Of a DNA stretch of 64,000 bases, positions 45,049 to 54,430 are shown piece after piece. The stretch is taken from the NCBI GenBank assembly GCA_030065095.1, contig JASJDP010000001.1:124001-188000 (forward strand), given 5' to 3'. The notes under the pieces are model-generated. The model saw only the letters and a program-made list of their open reading frames with translations. It did not search any database and was not told the DNA's origin. The stretch comes from Rhodobacter sp. (GTDB lineage Bacteria > Pseudomonadota > Alphaproteobacteria > Rhodobacterales > Rhodobacteraceae). Numbering within the stretch: the first letter of the stretch is position 1; every line of letters begins with the position of its first letter. The translations under genes and the position numbers were made by a program.

Positions 45049-46205
45049 GGCGCCACACCGATGACGGATGCCGCACCGCCATCCTATCCCTTTGCGCGGG
45101 ATCGCTACTGGCTCGAGCTGCACAGCCTTGGGTCGGTGGGCGACGCGAGCCTGCTTGGGCCGCCTGCCCGTATGCCCGTCACGTCAGCATCAGGCCAGCC
45201 TGTCACTCGACGCCCGTCCCTGGATGACGGACCACCGCGTCTACGACGCGCCAACCCTGCCGGTGGCTGCCGCTCTGAACGGAGTGGCCAGGGTCGGCGC
45301 GGCCGCGTTGGACAGGGCCGCAACGATCAGCAGCCTGCCTGCAACGGCATCCGAGACCGAGGACTGGATCACACATGTCACCGCTCGGCTCGGCCCCGGC
45401 CGAGCCCTTCCGAAGCCGCACGATCTTGCGGCGAACCGCCGCTGCGACCGGACGGTGGACATCTCGGAATATTATCGAAGGCTGGATAAACTTGGTTTCA
45501 GCTACGGACTGCTGTTTCGCAATATTCGCGCCTTGAACCTCGGCGCCGGCAGGCGACGGCGAAGCGGGCGACGAGATCCACCCTGCGATGCACGATGCCT
45601 GCCTTCACGTCTTTTCCGCGCTGTCCGGTCTTTATGGCGACGTTGACGGCGGCGACGGGGAAGAGACGGCTTTCCTGCCGATCACGGTCGAACGATTCCA
45701 GAACTTCGGCGCATCGCCGCGGGTCGCCGATGTCCGCGCGACACGGCGTCCGGATCAGGGGTCCAAAACGACCGACCACTATACGATCGATATCGAAATC
45801 ACCGATGAAACCGGTACGCCAATCGCAGCGATCGGCGGTCTGACCGTGAAGCGGCTGAGCTGCGGTCAATTTCTGCCGCGTCCGGCTGGCGCGGTTGAAA
45901 ACTGGCTCTACGGCGTCGATTGGAATGTCCTGTCGCCGCTGGAGCTTTCGGACACCGATCCGGCTGCGTGGCTGATCGTGGCAGAAACCCCGGGCGCCGT
46001 ATCCTGTCTGACGGCAACGCTCGAAGACGCCGCTCAATCCATAGAGGTGGTTCAACCCGCCGCATTCGTCGCGGGCGGGTTCGTACCGAAGGAACCGACC
46101 ATTCGTGGTTCGGTGATCGCCACATCGCTGTCCGAGCCGGCGTTGCTGCTGCAGTCCACGCCCGGCCTCGTTGCCGCGCAGAGGCAACAGTTCGAGCTGT
46201 GCCAG
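45049..46205 (+). pseudogene. Polyketide dehydratase-like fragments with frameshifts
   Basis: APPSYPFARDRYWLE (to about 45120) is the classic AT-DH linker, followed by LLG. Around 45185 the reading frame shifts and gives SLDARPWMTDHRVYDAPTLPVAAAL, the DH hot-dog start, through EYYRRLDKLGFSYGLLFRNI. Near 45555 it shifts again to EIHPAMHDACLHVFSALSG (the DH catalytic Asp stretch) and VENWLYGVDW, a post-DH region. At least two frameshifts make expression as one enzyme impossible. Confidence 0.75.
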
Positions 46206-46699
46206 GCGGCGGATCCGGCGTGTTCGACATCTGGGGCGACGCCTTCGATCCCTCGATTGAAATCGTCGCAATCGAACCGCCGGGACGGCTTGAACGCATC
46301 AACGAAGCTCCGATACGGACGGTCGAGGCGTTCGCCCGCAGCCTGCTGCCGGAACCGACGCAGCAACTGGACCGGCCATATGCTGTTCTGGGTCATTGCC
46401 TCGGCGGTCTTACGCTTTACGAAACGCTCGGGCTCCTTGACGCGCGTGGACATCGCGGCCCCGAGCACATCTTCGTGTCGGGCACCCGGCCGCCCAGCGT
46501 TTTGCGGGCTCCGGGCGATTTCGAACGAGACCTTGACAGTCAGCTTCAGTTTTTCGGCGACTGCCGTGCAGGCAAGCCGGGCTATGAGCAAACGAACGAC
46601 GTCCTGGCCGAGATCGCGCGCGCCTTCGGCATCTCGGACAGCGCCCTGCAGCAACTCACTGCCGAGGAGAGCCAGATACATCACCTTCGAACCCGGTGA
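46196..46699 (+). pseudogene. Type II thioesterase-like fragment with Cys nucleophile
   Basis: The frame ending at 46699 reads GGGSGVFDIWGDAFDPSIE and IVAIEPPGRLERINEAP, as in GrsT-type alpha/beta hydrolases, then LGHCLGGLTLYETLGLL. The nucleophile elbow is GHCLGG with Cys where Ser is usual. VSGTRPPS follows. It has no start of its own and opens out of the dehydratase remnant. The catalytic His at the end (usually GGHF) is missing, so it is probably not functional. Confidence 0.7.
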
Positions 46700-47043
46700 G
46701 TTCGCTCGCATCTTCGCCTTTCGCCGCGCGATGCGGCGCCTGCTTCTGGCCCGGGCGTTCGACCATCCGCCCACGGCGGTCCGGATCACCCAAGAGCCGC
46801 AGGGAAAGCCGTGCGGCCCCTGTCCGTTCAGCGCGACGCATTCGATCAAACCCCGCACGCTTTGCGACCAGACGTGTTGCCAAGGGCTTGGACGGTGAAG
46901 GAGGCGGTCGTCAAGGCCGGCGGCGGGCCGCTGGAGCGTGCGGACCTTCCATTGATGACCGCGCCGCAGGACATCGGGCCGGAGGCGGGCTGGACCCGGG
47001 TTGCCTATGATGGCTGCCTTGCAGAAGACAGGCGACAATTAAG
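46685..47043 (+). pseudogene. 4'-phosphopantetheinyl transferase (Sfp-type) remnant
   Basis: RAMRRLLLARAFDHPPTAVRITQEPQGKPCGP and the SATHS stretch (about 46685-46845) match the N-terminal half of Sfp-type transferases. A frame change then gives WTVKEAVVKAGGGPLERADL (46862-47043), the WxxKEAxxKA motif. The central GxD segment is missing, and no intact start exists. This would have activated the carrier proteins of the lost synthase. Confidence 0.75.
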
Positions 47044-47075
47044 ATTTCTCAAACAAAGCGGCCTGCCCCCGGCCG

Positions 47076-49511
47076 TCATGCCTTCACATTCCGGAAGCCG
47101 GGATCGTAGGGGCTTGCGGAGATAACGTCGGCCGGGAATTCCGTGCCCAGCATGTCCACCGCCATGCGCGTGCCGATGGCGGAAAGCCCGGGTTCGACAA
47201 AGGCCAGCGCGAGGTTGAGCCCGACCCGGTGCCCCCACTCTCCCGACGTCACGGTGCCGACGACGTGCCGGTCCTTCATCACGGACGAACCGGAATGCGC
47301 TGGCCGGTCCCTGCAGTGGACCGAAAGCGTTACGAGCTGCCTGCGCGGCCCCTCCGACACGCGATTTTCCAACGCGGTTTTGCCGATGAAATCGGGCTTG
47401 TCGAGCATCACGAACCGGCCAAGTCCGGTTTCGAACGGGTCGAATTCGGTCAGGATGTCGGCCTTCCAATGCAGAAATCCCTTTTCGAGCCGCATGGACT
47501 CGATCGCACGGCTGCCGAAGAGACGCAGCCCGAGCGGATCGCCTGCCCGGCGCAGCGCCAGGTAGGCTGCGTGGAGCTGGCAGTTGGGAACATGGATCTC
47601 GAAGGCCAACTCGCCCGAGAAGCTGACGGCCATGACAATCGCCGGGGCAATGCCGACGACTGCCTCGCGCACCGAAAGCCAGGGGAACGCCCTGGCCGAC
47701 CAGTCGCCCCGCGCCGCCGCCGACAGGACCTCGCGCGCCCTTGGGCCGGCGAGGACCAGTACGGTCCAGTCATTGGTCAGCGAGCGTATGTGCACATCCT
47801 CGCCCTTGCGCAGATGCGCCGTCAGCCAGTCCATGTCGTGGTATTCCGACGCAGCCGCCGATCCGTACCAGACCCGGGCCGGGCCGGACGCGTCTTGGGG
47901 CAGATTGGCGACCGTGGCCTCGGCCTTGAGCATCCCGTGATGATTGAGGAGATATCCCAGCCCCACACGCCCGATCCTGCGCGTGACCCGGCCGCAGAAC
48001 ATCCTGTCGAGAAAATCGTGGGTGTCGGCGCCGGTGATTTCGATGCGGTTGAACCCGCTGACCTCGGTCAAGCCGACACCGGTCTGGACCGCTTTCACCT
48101 CACCCGCGACGACATCGTGGACCTCATTGAACCGAAAACCGTGCGTCTCGGTGAAACCGGGTGCGGGCCGGATGTAGTCGATCCGTTCCCAACCGTTTAC
48201 CACGCCGAACTCGGCCCCCTCGGCCGCCAGCACCGGCGTAAGCGGCGTCGTCCTGATCGGCCGTCCGGCGGAGCGGTGTTCGTGCGGGAAATGAAAGCGG
48301 AACTCGTTCTGATAGTCCTCGATCGCCTTAAGTGCGGTCAGCTCTGTGTTGGCATGTCCGGCAAACCGGCGCGGGTCGATCACCCATGTGTCATAGCAGG
48401 CCTCGCCATGGACGATCTGCTGGGCCAAAAGCCACCCATGTCCCCCGCCTTCGCCAAGCCCGGCGCGCAGCCCGATGATGCAAAAGGCGTTTCGCTTGCC
48501 GGGAATGGGGCCCACCAGCGGCGCCCCGTCGATCGTGTAGGTGATCGGCCCGTTCACGATGGTATGGATGCCTGCCTCGGCCAGCGCGGGCATCCGCGCA
48601 AACGCGCCTTCCAGAACATCGGTCACCCGGTCGAGATCGTCGGGGCAAAGCGCATTGGTGAATTTCGGGTCGATCCCGTCCATGCCCCAGGTCTTGCAGT
48701 CCTGTTCATAGAACCCGACAAGCAATCCGAATTTCTCCTGCCGCGAGTAGAAATCGCTGATCGGACAGCGGATCAGCGGCATCCGGTGACCTGCTTCGCG
48801 AATCGCCGGAATTTCCTCGGTGACGAAATACTGGTGCTCCATCGAAACCACGGGATGGTGCACCCCCATCATCGCCCCGACCTCGTTCACCCGGTATCCG
48901 CAGGCATTGACGACGATGTCGGCATGGACGGTTCCCTTTGGCGTCTCGACCTCCCAGGTGTCATCTTTCAGCTGCCGTAGGCCTGTCACGGGTGTGTTGC
49001 GGTGGACTTCCGCTCCGGCCTTGCGGGCACGCCGCGCAAGCGCCTGACACAATTGCGCGGGGTCGATATCTCCATCCATCGGATCCCAGAGCCCGCCCAG
49101 CAGGTCGTCGGTCGAAAGAAGCGGGTGGCGGCGGGCGCATTCTGTGGCGTCGATGACCTCGAATTCGACACCCATGCCCCGCGCCATCGACGCAAAGTGA
49201 CGATAGCCGTCCATTTGCGCGTTCGTATTGGCCAGCCTGATGCCGCCATCTCCGTGGTGGTAGTTGATCGGGTAGTCGGGGTCGGCGGCCAGCTCCCTGT
49301 AAAGCGCGATGGAATGGCTCTTCAGCCCGACCATCGTCTGGTTCATGCCGAAATTCGTCACCTGAGCCGCGGAATGCCATGTCGTGCCGGACGTCAGTTC
49401 GTCCCGCTCGAGCAGCATCACGTCGCTCCAACCCTCCTGCGTGAGATGATAGAGCGCCGAGCACCCGGCAATACCGCCGCCGATCACCACAACCTTCGTA
49501 CGTGCCCTCAT
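47076..49511 (-). CDS. Dimethylglycine/sarcosine dehydrogenase-like protein (FAD + GcvT domains)
   Basis: 811 residues from the ATG at 49511. N-terminal FAD-binding oxidoreductase (VVVIGGGIAGCSALYHL; GTTWHSAAQ with H46 at the place of the covalent-FAD histidine), then a linker domain and GcvT-type folate-binding domain from about 430 (GFNRIEITGADTHDFLDRM) to the end. Such enzymes demethylate dimethylglycine or sarcosine, giving formaldehyde to tetrahydrofolate. It lies divergent from the GlxA-type regulator and next to betaine/carnitine genes, consistent with the lower part of glycine betaine catabolism. Confidence 0.88.
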   Translation of the reverse strand: MRARTKVVVIGGGIAGCSALYHLTQEGWSDVMLLERDELTSGTTWHSAAQVTNFGMNQTMVGLKSHSIALYRELAADPDYPINYHHGDGGIRLANTNAQMDGYRHFASMARGMGVEFEVIDATECARRHPLLSTDDLLGGLWDPMDGDIDPAQLCQALARRARKAGAEVHRNTPVTGLRQLKDDTWEVETPKGTVHADIVVNACGYRVNEVGAMMGVHHPVVSMEHQYFVTEEIPAIREAGHRMPLIRCPISDFYSRQEKFGLLVGFYEQDCKTWGMDGIDPKFTNALCPDDLDRVTDVLEGAFARMPALAEAGIHTIVNGPITYTIDGAPLVGPIPGKRNAFCIIGLRAGLGEGGGHGWLLAQQIVHGEACYDTWVIDPRRFAGHANTELTALKAIEDYQNEFRFHFPHEHRSAGRPIRTTPLTPVLAAEGAEFGVVNGWERIDYIRPAPGFTETHGFRFNEVHDVVAGEVKAVQTGVGLTEVSGFNRIEITGADTHDFLDRMFCGRVTRRIGRVGLGYLLNHHGMLKAEATVANLPQDASGPARVWYGSAAASEYHDMDWLTAHLRKGEDVHIRSLTNDWTVLVLAGPRAREVLSAAARGDWSARAFPWLSVREAVVGIAPAIVMAVSFSGELAFEIHVPNCQLHAAYLALRRAGDPLGLRLFGSRAIESMRLEKGFLHWKADILTEFDPFETGLGRFVMLDKPDFIGKTALENRVSEGPRRQLVTLSVHCRDRPAHSGSSVMKDRHVVGTVTSGEWGHRVGLNLALAFVEPGLSAIGTRMAVDMLGTEFPADVISASPYDPGFRNVKA

Positions 49512-49842
49512 TCGTCGACCTTTCAGGCTGGCCCGGTCTCCGCCAACAGACAGTCTGCTGGCACCGCCCGGCGAACCTTCACTGGACGGCAAGGGTTTTC
49601 CAAGCGTCTTCCTATGACTAAACCGGCACCCATCGACGACTTCAAGCCGAGTTCAAGACTCTCGCGGCGGGTCGCGAGGCAGGCGAGCCTGCGAACGAAC
49701 AACCGTTCCGTCCAGGTCTCGATCCTCGGCCGCCGAAACTCTAAGGTGGATGTATGGCGATTTTGGCCGGCGATCCTGCATTCTTTGGCATCGGCCCATG
49801 GGCGTCCGCCAGGTCCGCGCCCCTAAGCCTGCGAGTGCTGCC
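49512..49842. other. Divergent spacer, no gene seen
   Basis: 331 bp between the DMGDH-type gene and the GlxA-type regulator, expected to hold both promoters and regulator sites. I could not pick out a clear operator; no coding frame is convincing. Confidence 0.55.
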
Positions 49843-50877
49843 ATGAATGCGAGCGGCAATCACTCTTCGACCTCGTTCGAATTACTTGTTATGCCGGGCT
49901 TCAACCTTGCGGCGACGATGGCCTTCGTCGACCCGTTTCGGGCAGCGAACTATCTGGACGGCGTGTCCCATTTCCGCTGGGTGTTTCTGTCAGAAAGGGG
50001 CGGCGGGGTTCAGGCGAGCAACGGCGCAAGTATCACGACCCGGTCCCTATCGGACAGCGCCGGCGCCTTGCCCGATTTCATGATCGTGTCGTCCAGTTGG
50101 GAGCCCGAGGCGCATGTCTCGCCGGCCGTTCGGGCTGTTTTGCGTCAGGCGGCCCGGCGGCGGGTGATACTCGGCGGGATCGACACGGGCGCCTTCGTGC
50201 TGGCTCATGCAGGGCTGCTGCGGGGCAGCCGGGTTACGGTTCACTATGAACATATCGACGCATTTCGGGAACTCTTCCCGGAAACCGAGGTCAGCGAAAC
50301 GCTGTGGGTCTTCGATGGGTCGCGGATCACTTGCTGCGGTGGGGCGGCGACCACCGATTTCGCCCTGCACATCGTTCGAAACCTCCACGGCAGCTCGCTG
50401 GCGAATGCAGCGGCCCGCTATATATTCGCCGCACAACTGCGCGACCATGGCACACCGCAGAACCCGCAGGACCGCGAACCGATCGGCACCTCGGTGCCCG
50501 ACACCGTGCGGCGTGCCATACGGGCGATGGAAGAAAACCTGGAAATCCCGCTGCCGATCGCACAGATCTGCCGAAAGATCGAGGTTTCCCATCGGCAGCT
50601 CGATCGGCTCTTTTCCCATCATGTCGGGAAAACGCCGGTGCTCTATTACCGCGATATCAGGCTGGACCGCGCGCGCGGATTGGTGACGCAAACCAAACTG
50701 ACAATGGCCGAGATTGCCTATGCCAGCGGCTTTGCCAGCCAGGTCCATTTCAGCCGCGCCTACAAGGAGCGCTTCGGCTTGGCCCCCAGCAAGGATCGGA
50801 TCGAAGGCCGTATACCCTTCGAGTTCCGCGCGTGGCCCATGCATCGCCGGCGTATCGAGTCTGGCGAAAAACGTTAA
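49843..50877 (+). CDS. GlxA-family regulator (DJ-1/PfpI + AraC), CdhR/GbdR-like
   Basis: 344 residues from the ATG at 49843. N-terminal class I amidotransferase-like domain (about 10-190; FELLVMPGFNLAATMAFVDPFRAANYL, ILGGIDTGAFVLAHAGLL) and C-terminal AraC helix-turn-helix pair (about 225-325; ISHRQL-like SHRQLDRLFSHH and MAEIAYASGFASQVHFSRAYKERFG). In Pseudomonas the same architecture gives GbdR (betaine) and CdhR (carnitine). Its place between DMGDH and the carnitine-type operon supports activation of that operon; the inducer is not visible. Confidence 0.85.
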   Translation: MNASGNHSSTSFELLVMPGFNLAATMAFVDPFRAANYLDGVSHFRWVFLSERGGGVQASNGASITTRSLSDSAGALPDFMIVSSSWEPEAHVSPAVRAVLRQAARRRVILGGIDTGAFVLAHAGLLRGSRVTVHYEHIDAFRELFPETEVSETLWVFDGSRITCCGGAATTDFALHIVRNLHGSSLANAAARYIFAAQLRDHGTPQNPQDREPIGTSVPDTVRRAIRAMEENLEIPLPIAQICRKIEVSHRQLDRLFSHHVGKTPVLYYRDIRLDRARGLVTQTKLTMAEIAYASGFASQVHFSRAYKERFGLAPSKDRIEGRIPFEFRAWPMHRRRIESGEKR

Positions 50878-50965
50878 AACGGCGGCGAATAATGTAAAGG
50901 CACGGTGAACGGTTGGCGCGATGCTTCTGTTCGGCGAGAGTGATTCCAGCTCAGGGGGCCAAACC

Positions 50966-52105
50966 GTGACGGAACTGCCCGGCAAACAGGATTTCGCAAC
51001 TATCAGAGCAGGTTTCGACCCCGATCCCTCTCGCTCGCTTTCGCTGCACAAGGACGCCTATGTCGACCCCGCCTGGTTTCGCACTGATCTCGACGCGATT
51101 GTCGCGAAGTCGTGGCAATGGGTCTGTCATGTCGAAAAACTGCGGGCGCCGGGTGCCTATGTGACGGTCGACATCGCCGACCGTCCCGTCGCGGTTGTCC
51201 GGGACAGGGAAGGCGCGCTTCGAGCCTTCTACAACGTCTGCAAGCATCGCGCCCACGCATTGCTGCGCGGCAATGGGCAGACGACACGCATCATGTGCCC
51301 CTATCATGCATGGGTCTACGGCCTCGACGGGCGTCTCGTACGGGCTCCCCACACCGAAACACTGGTCGATTTCGCGCCAAGGGACATCTGCCTTGACCAA
51401 GTGCGGGTCGAAGAGTTCTGCGGGTTCGTCTTCGTCAATCTCGACCCCACTGCAGCGCCATTGGCCGAGCTGTCCGGCAATCTCGAAACCGAAATCCGTC
51501 ACTGGGCGCCCGATATCGAAAGGCTGACCTTCGGCCATCGCCTGACCTATGACATCAAGTCCAACTGGAAGAACGTCGTCGACAACTTCCTGGAATGCTA
51601 CCACTGTCCGACGGCCCATAAGGACTTCTGCGATCTCGTGGATATGGACACCTACAAGGTGACGACCTACGGCATCTATTCCAGCCACATGGCCGAGGCG
51701 GGCAAGGGCGCGAATACCGCCTATGATGTGTCGAACGCCACCGTGCGCACCCACGCGGTCTGGTGGCTATGGCCCACGACCTGCCTGATGCGCTATCCGG
51801 GCCGGTCGTCGATGATCGTGCTGAACATTATCCCCGCAGGCCCCGACCGGACGCTCGAGACCTATGACTTCTTTCTTGAAACCCCCGAACCGGACGACAT
51901 GGAACGTGAAGCGATCCGCTATCTCGACGAGGTGCTGCAGCGCGAAGACATCGGCATTGTCGAAAGCGTGCAAAGGGGCATGACGACGCCGGCCTTTACA
52001 CAAGGGCGCATCGTCAACGACCCCGGCGGGTCGGGCAGGTCCGAGCATGCGTTGCATCATTTCCACGGGCTGGTGCTCGACGCCTATGCGAGGGCCGCTG
52101 AATGA
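50966..52105 (+). CDS. Rieske non-heme iron oxygenase, quaternary-amine type
   Basis: 379 residues from the GTG at 50966, preceded by GGGGG; an ATG at 50921 is an alternative. Rieske cluster C92-x-H94 ... C111-x2-H114; mononuclear iron ligands H213 and H218 in LECYHCPTAH, with Glu (E210) in the bridging position where Asp is usual. That Glu recurs in carnitine- and glycine-betaine-type oxygenases (CntA, GbcA). It probably demethylates or cleaves a quaternary amine; no reductase gene is adjacent. It overlaps the sulfatase gene by ATGA. Confidence 0.87.
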   Translation: MTELPGKQDFATIRAGFDPDPSRSLSLHKDAYVDPAWFRTDLDAIVAKSWQWVCHVEKLRAPGAYVTVDIADRPVAVVRDREGALRAFYNVCKHRAHALLRGNGQTTRIMCPYHAWVYGLDGRLVRAPHTETLVDFAPRDICLDQVRVEEFCGFVFVNLDPTAAPLAELSGNLETEIRHWAPDIERLTFGHRLTYDIKSNWKNVVDNFLECYHCPTAHKDFCDLVDMDTYKVTTYGIYSSHMAEAGKGANTAYDVSNATVRTHAVWWLWPTTCLMRYPGRSSMIVLNIIPAGPDRTLETYDFFLETPEPDDMEREAIRYLDEVLQREDIGIVESVQRGMTTPAFTQGRIVNDPGGSGRSEHALHHFHGLVLDAYARAAE

Positions 52106-53646
52106 GGCCGCCCAACATCGTCGTGGTAATGGCGGACCAACTGGCGCCGCAGTTTACCGGCGCCTACGGGCACAAGGTGGCGAAAACACCGAATATCGAT
52201 GCGCTGGCAGCGCGCGGCATGCGATTCGACGCAGCCTATTGCAATTCGCCGCTCTGCGCGCCGTCGCGCTTTGCCTTCATGTCGGGCCAACTGATCAGCC
52301 GTATCGCGGCCTACGACAACGCCTCGGAATTCCGCGCCTCTGTCCCGACCTTCGCCCACTACCTGAAAGCCCTTGGCTACCGCACCTGCCTGGCGGGCAA
52401 GATGCATTTCGTCGGCCCGGACCAGATGCACGGGTTCCAGGACCGGGTGACCACCGATATCTACCCCGCCGATTTCGCCTGGACTCCGGACTGGGAGGCG
52501 CATGACGAGCGCATCGACAAGTGGTACCATAACATGGCCACGGTCAAGGAAAGCGGCGTTGCCGTCGCCACCTTCCAGACGGACTATGACGACGAGGTCG
52601 AATTCGCCGCGCACCGCTGGCTGATCGACCGTGGGCGCGACAGGGCCGCGGGCGATGATGCCCCGTTCTGCCTTGTGGCGAGCTTCATCCATCCGCACGA
52701 TCCTTATGTCGCCAAAGCCGAGTGGTGGGAGCTTTACGAGGATGACGAGATCGCGATGCCCGATCTCGTTGTGCCGGCCGACACGCAGGATCCCTTCTCG
52801 CGCAGGGTCATGGACGGGATCGAGGCAAGCATCGTGCCGCTTACCGACGAAGAGGTGCGGCGCGCACGCCGCGCCTACCTGGGCAATGTCAGCTATTTCG
52901 ACAGCAAGCTCGGGGCCATCGTGAAGGCGCTCGACGATATCGGCGAGCTGGAAAACACCATCCTCGTCGTAACGGCCGACCACGGCGATATGCTGGGCGA
53001 GCGCGGGATGTGGTACAAGATGACCTTTTTCGAGCACTCCGCGCGCGTGCCGCTGATCTTTGCAGGCCCCGGGGTTGCGCAAGGTTCGGCGCCGAACGCC
53101 TGCTCGCTCGTCGACCTTCTGCCGACGTTCCTGGAGATCGGCGGCGGAAATGTGGAGGCCCTCGGCGAGCCGGTCGATGGCCGCTCGCTTATGCCGCTGG
53201 CACGCGGCGAGCCCGACCCGGTCGACGAGGCCATTGGCGAGTATTGTGCCGAAATGACACCCTACCCCGTCTTCATGATCCGCCGCGGCGACTTGAAATA
53301 CATCCACTGCGATCCGGATCCGCCGCAGCTTTATCACCTGTCCCGCGATCCGAAAGAAACGGTGAATGTCGCCGACGATCCCGCCTATCACAACGCCGCG
53401 TTGAACTTCGCCGCCGAAGTGGCGGACCGCTGGGACAGCGAAAGGCTGCGCGCCGATGTGATCCGCACCCAGAAGTCCCGCCGTGCCCTGCACGCAGCCA
53501 TGGAAGCCGGTGCGGGTGAGCGATGGGACTACAACCCGCCACGGGATGCCAGCCGGGAATATGTGCGAAGCCACATGGACTGGACCGTTGCGGCGGCGCA
53601 TTACCGCTATCCGCCGCTGAAGGAGAGCCCGGATGGGCATGCTTGA
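52102..53646 (+). CDS. betC: Choline-sulfatase-like sulfatase
   Basis: 514 residues, type I sulfatase. The formylglycine motif is C52-A-P-S-R; the N-terminal metal residue is in VVVMADQL, and SFIHPHDPYV and TADHGDMLGERGMWYK carry other metal residues. PLCAPSRFAFMSGQ and the C-terminal RRGDLKYIHC and DPKETVNVADDP match choline-sulfatase BetC. No signal peptide, so cytoplasmic. It would release choline from choline-O-sulfate for conversion to betaine. It overlaps the SDR gene by 14 bases. Confidence 0.85.
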   Translation: MRPPNIVVVMADQLAPQFTGAYGHKVAKTPNIDALAARGMRFDAAYCNSPLCAPSRFAFMSGQLISRIAAYDNASEFRASVPTFAHYLKALGYRTCLAGKMHFVGPDQMHGFQDRVTTDIYPADFAWTPDWEAHDERIDKWYHNMATVKESGVAVATFQTDYDDEVEFAAHRWLIDRGRDRAAGDDAPFCLVASFIHPHDPYVAKAEWWELYEDDEIAMPDLVVPADTQDPFSRRVMDGIEASIVPLTDEEVRRARRAYLGNVSYFDSKLGAIVKALDDIGELENTILVVTADHGDMLGERGMWYKMTFFEHSARVPLIFAGPGVAQGSAPNACSLVDLLPTFLEIGGGNVEALGEPVDGRSLMPLARGEPDPVDEAIGEYCAEMTPYPVFMIRRGDLKYIHCDPDPPQLYHLSRDPKETVNVADDPAYHNAALNFAAEVADRWDSERLRADVIRTQKSRRALHAAMEAGAGERWDYNPPRDASREYVRSHMDWTVAAAHYRYPPLKESPDGHA

Positions 53647-54430
53647 CGGAAAGATCGCGCTTGTCACGGGCGGGCGCGGCGGGATCGGCCGAGCCATCGT
53701 CGCGCGGTTTCTGCGTGAGGGCGCCGCGGTTTACGCGGCCGATCTGACCGATGGTGGATCGCTGCCCGATCTCGCCCACGACGACAGTCGCTTCCTGCGG
53801 CTCGACGTCAGCCGCGAGGACGAGGCGATTGCAGCGATGGACCGGGTGCGTGCCGAGCACGGCCAGCTCGACATCCTTGTGAACGCCGCCGGGATCGAAA
53901 TCGAGAAGACCATCGAAGAGACGACATTGGAAGAGTGGAACCGGTCGTTTGCCGTCAATGTGACCGGCACGTTCCTGACTTCGAAACATGCGCTGCCGCT
54001 GATGCGGAAGGCTGCGCAATGCAACAGCAGCGCATCGATCGTCAATTTCGGATCGTACGATGGGTTCCTCGCCGATCCCGGCCTGGCGGCCTATTGCGCA
54101 ACCAAGGGTGCGGTCCATGCGCTGACCCGCGCCATGGCCTGCGACCACGGGCCGGAAGGTATCCGCGTGAACGCGATCTGCCCGGGCTATGTCGACACGC
54201 CGATGCTGCAAGGCTTCTTCGCCGGCGAAGGGTCGGGCGGCGGCGGGAAGACCATCGACCAGTTGCAACAGGCCGTGCGGGACGTGCACCCGATCCGAAC
54301 CTACGGCACACCCGAGGACATCGCCAATCTGGTCAACTGGCTGGCTTCGGACGAGGCCCGATACGCTTCGGGACAGCTCTGGGTGCTTGACGGCGGCCTA
54401 AGCGCCCAGGTCCAGCAGATGAAACTATGA
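53633..54430 (+). CDS. SDR-family oxidoreductase
   Basis: 265 residues. TGGRGGIG coenzyme site (12-19), LVNAAGIE, serine segment NFGSYDGF and active-site YCATK. NADH-type dehydrogenase/reductase for a hydroxy or keto group; the substrate is unknown. It overlaps the BKACE gene by ATGA, and AAGGAGA precedes its start. A related but distinct SDR lies at 55677. Confidence 0.85.
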   Translation: MGMLDGKIALVTGGRGGIGRAIVARFLREGAAVYAADLTDGGSLPDLAHDDSRFLRLDVSREDEAIAAMDRVRAEHGQLDILVNAAGIEIEKTIEETTLEEWNRSFAVNVTGTFLTSKHALPLMRKAAQCNSSASIVNFGSYDGFLADPGLAAYCATKGAVHALTRAMACDHGPEGIRVNAICPGYVDTPMLQGFFAGEGSGGGGKTIDQLQQAVRDVHPIRTYGTPEDIANLVNWLASDEARYASGQLWVLDGGLSAQVQQMKL

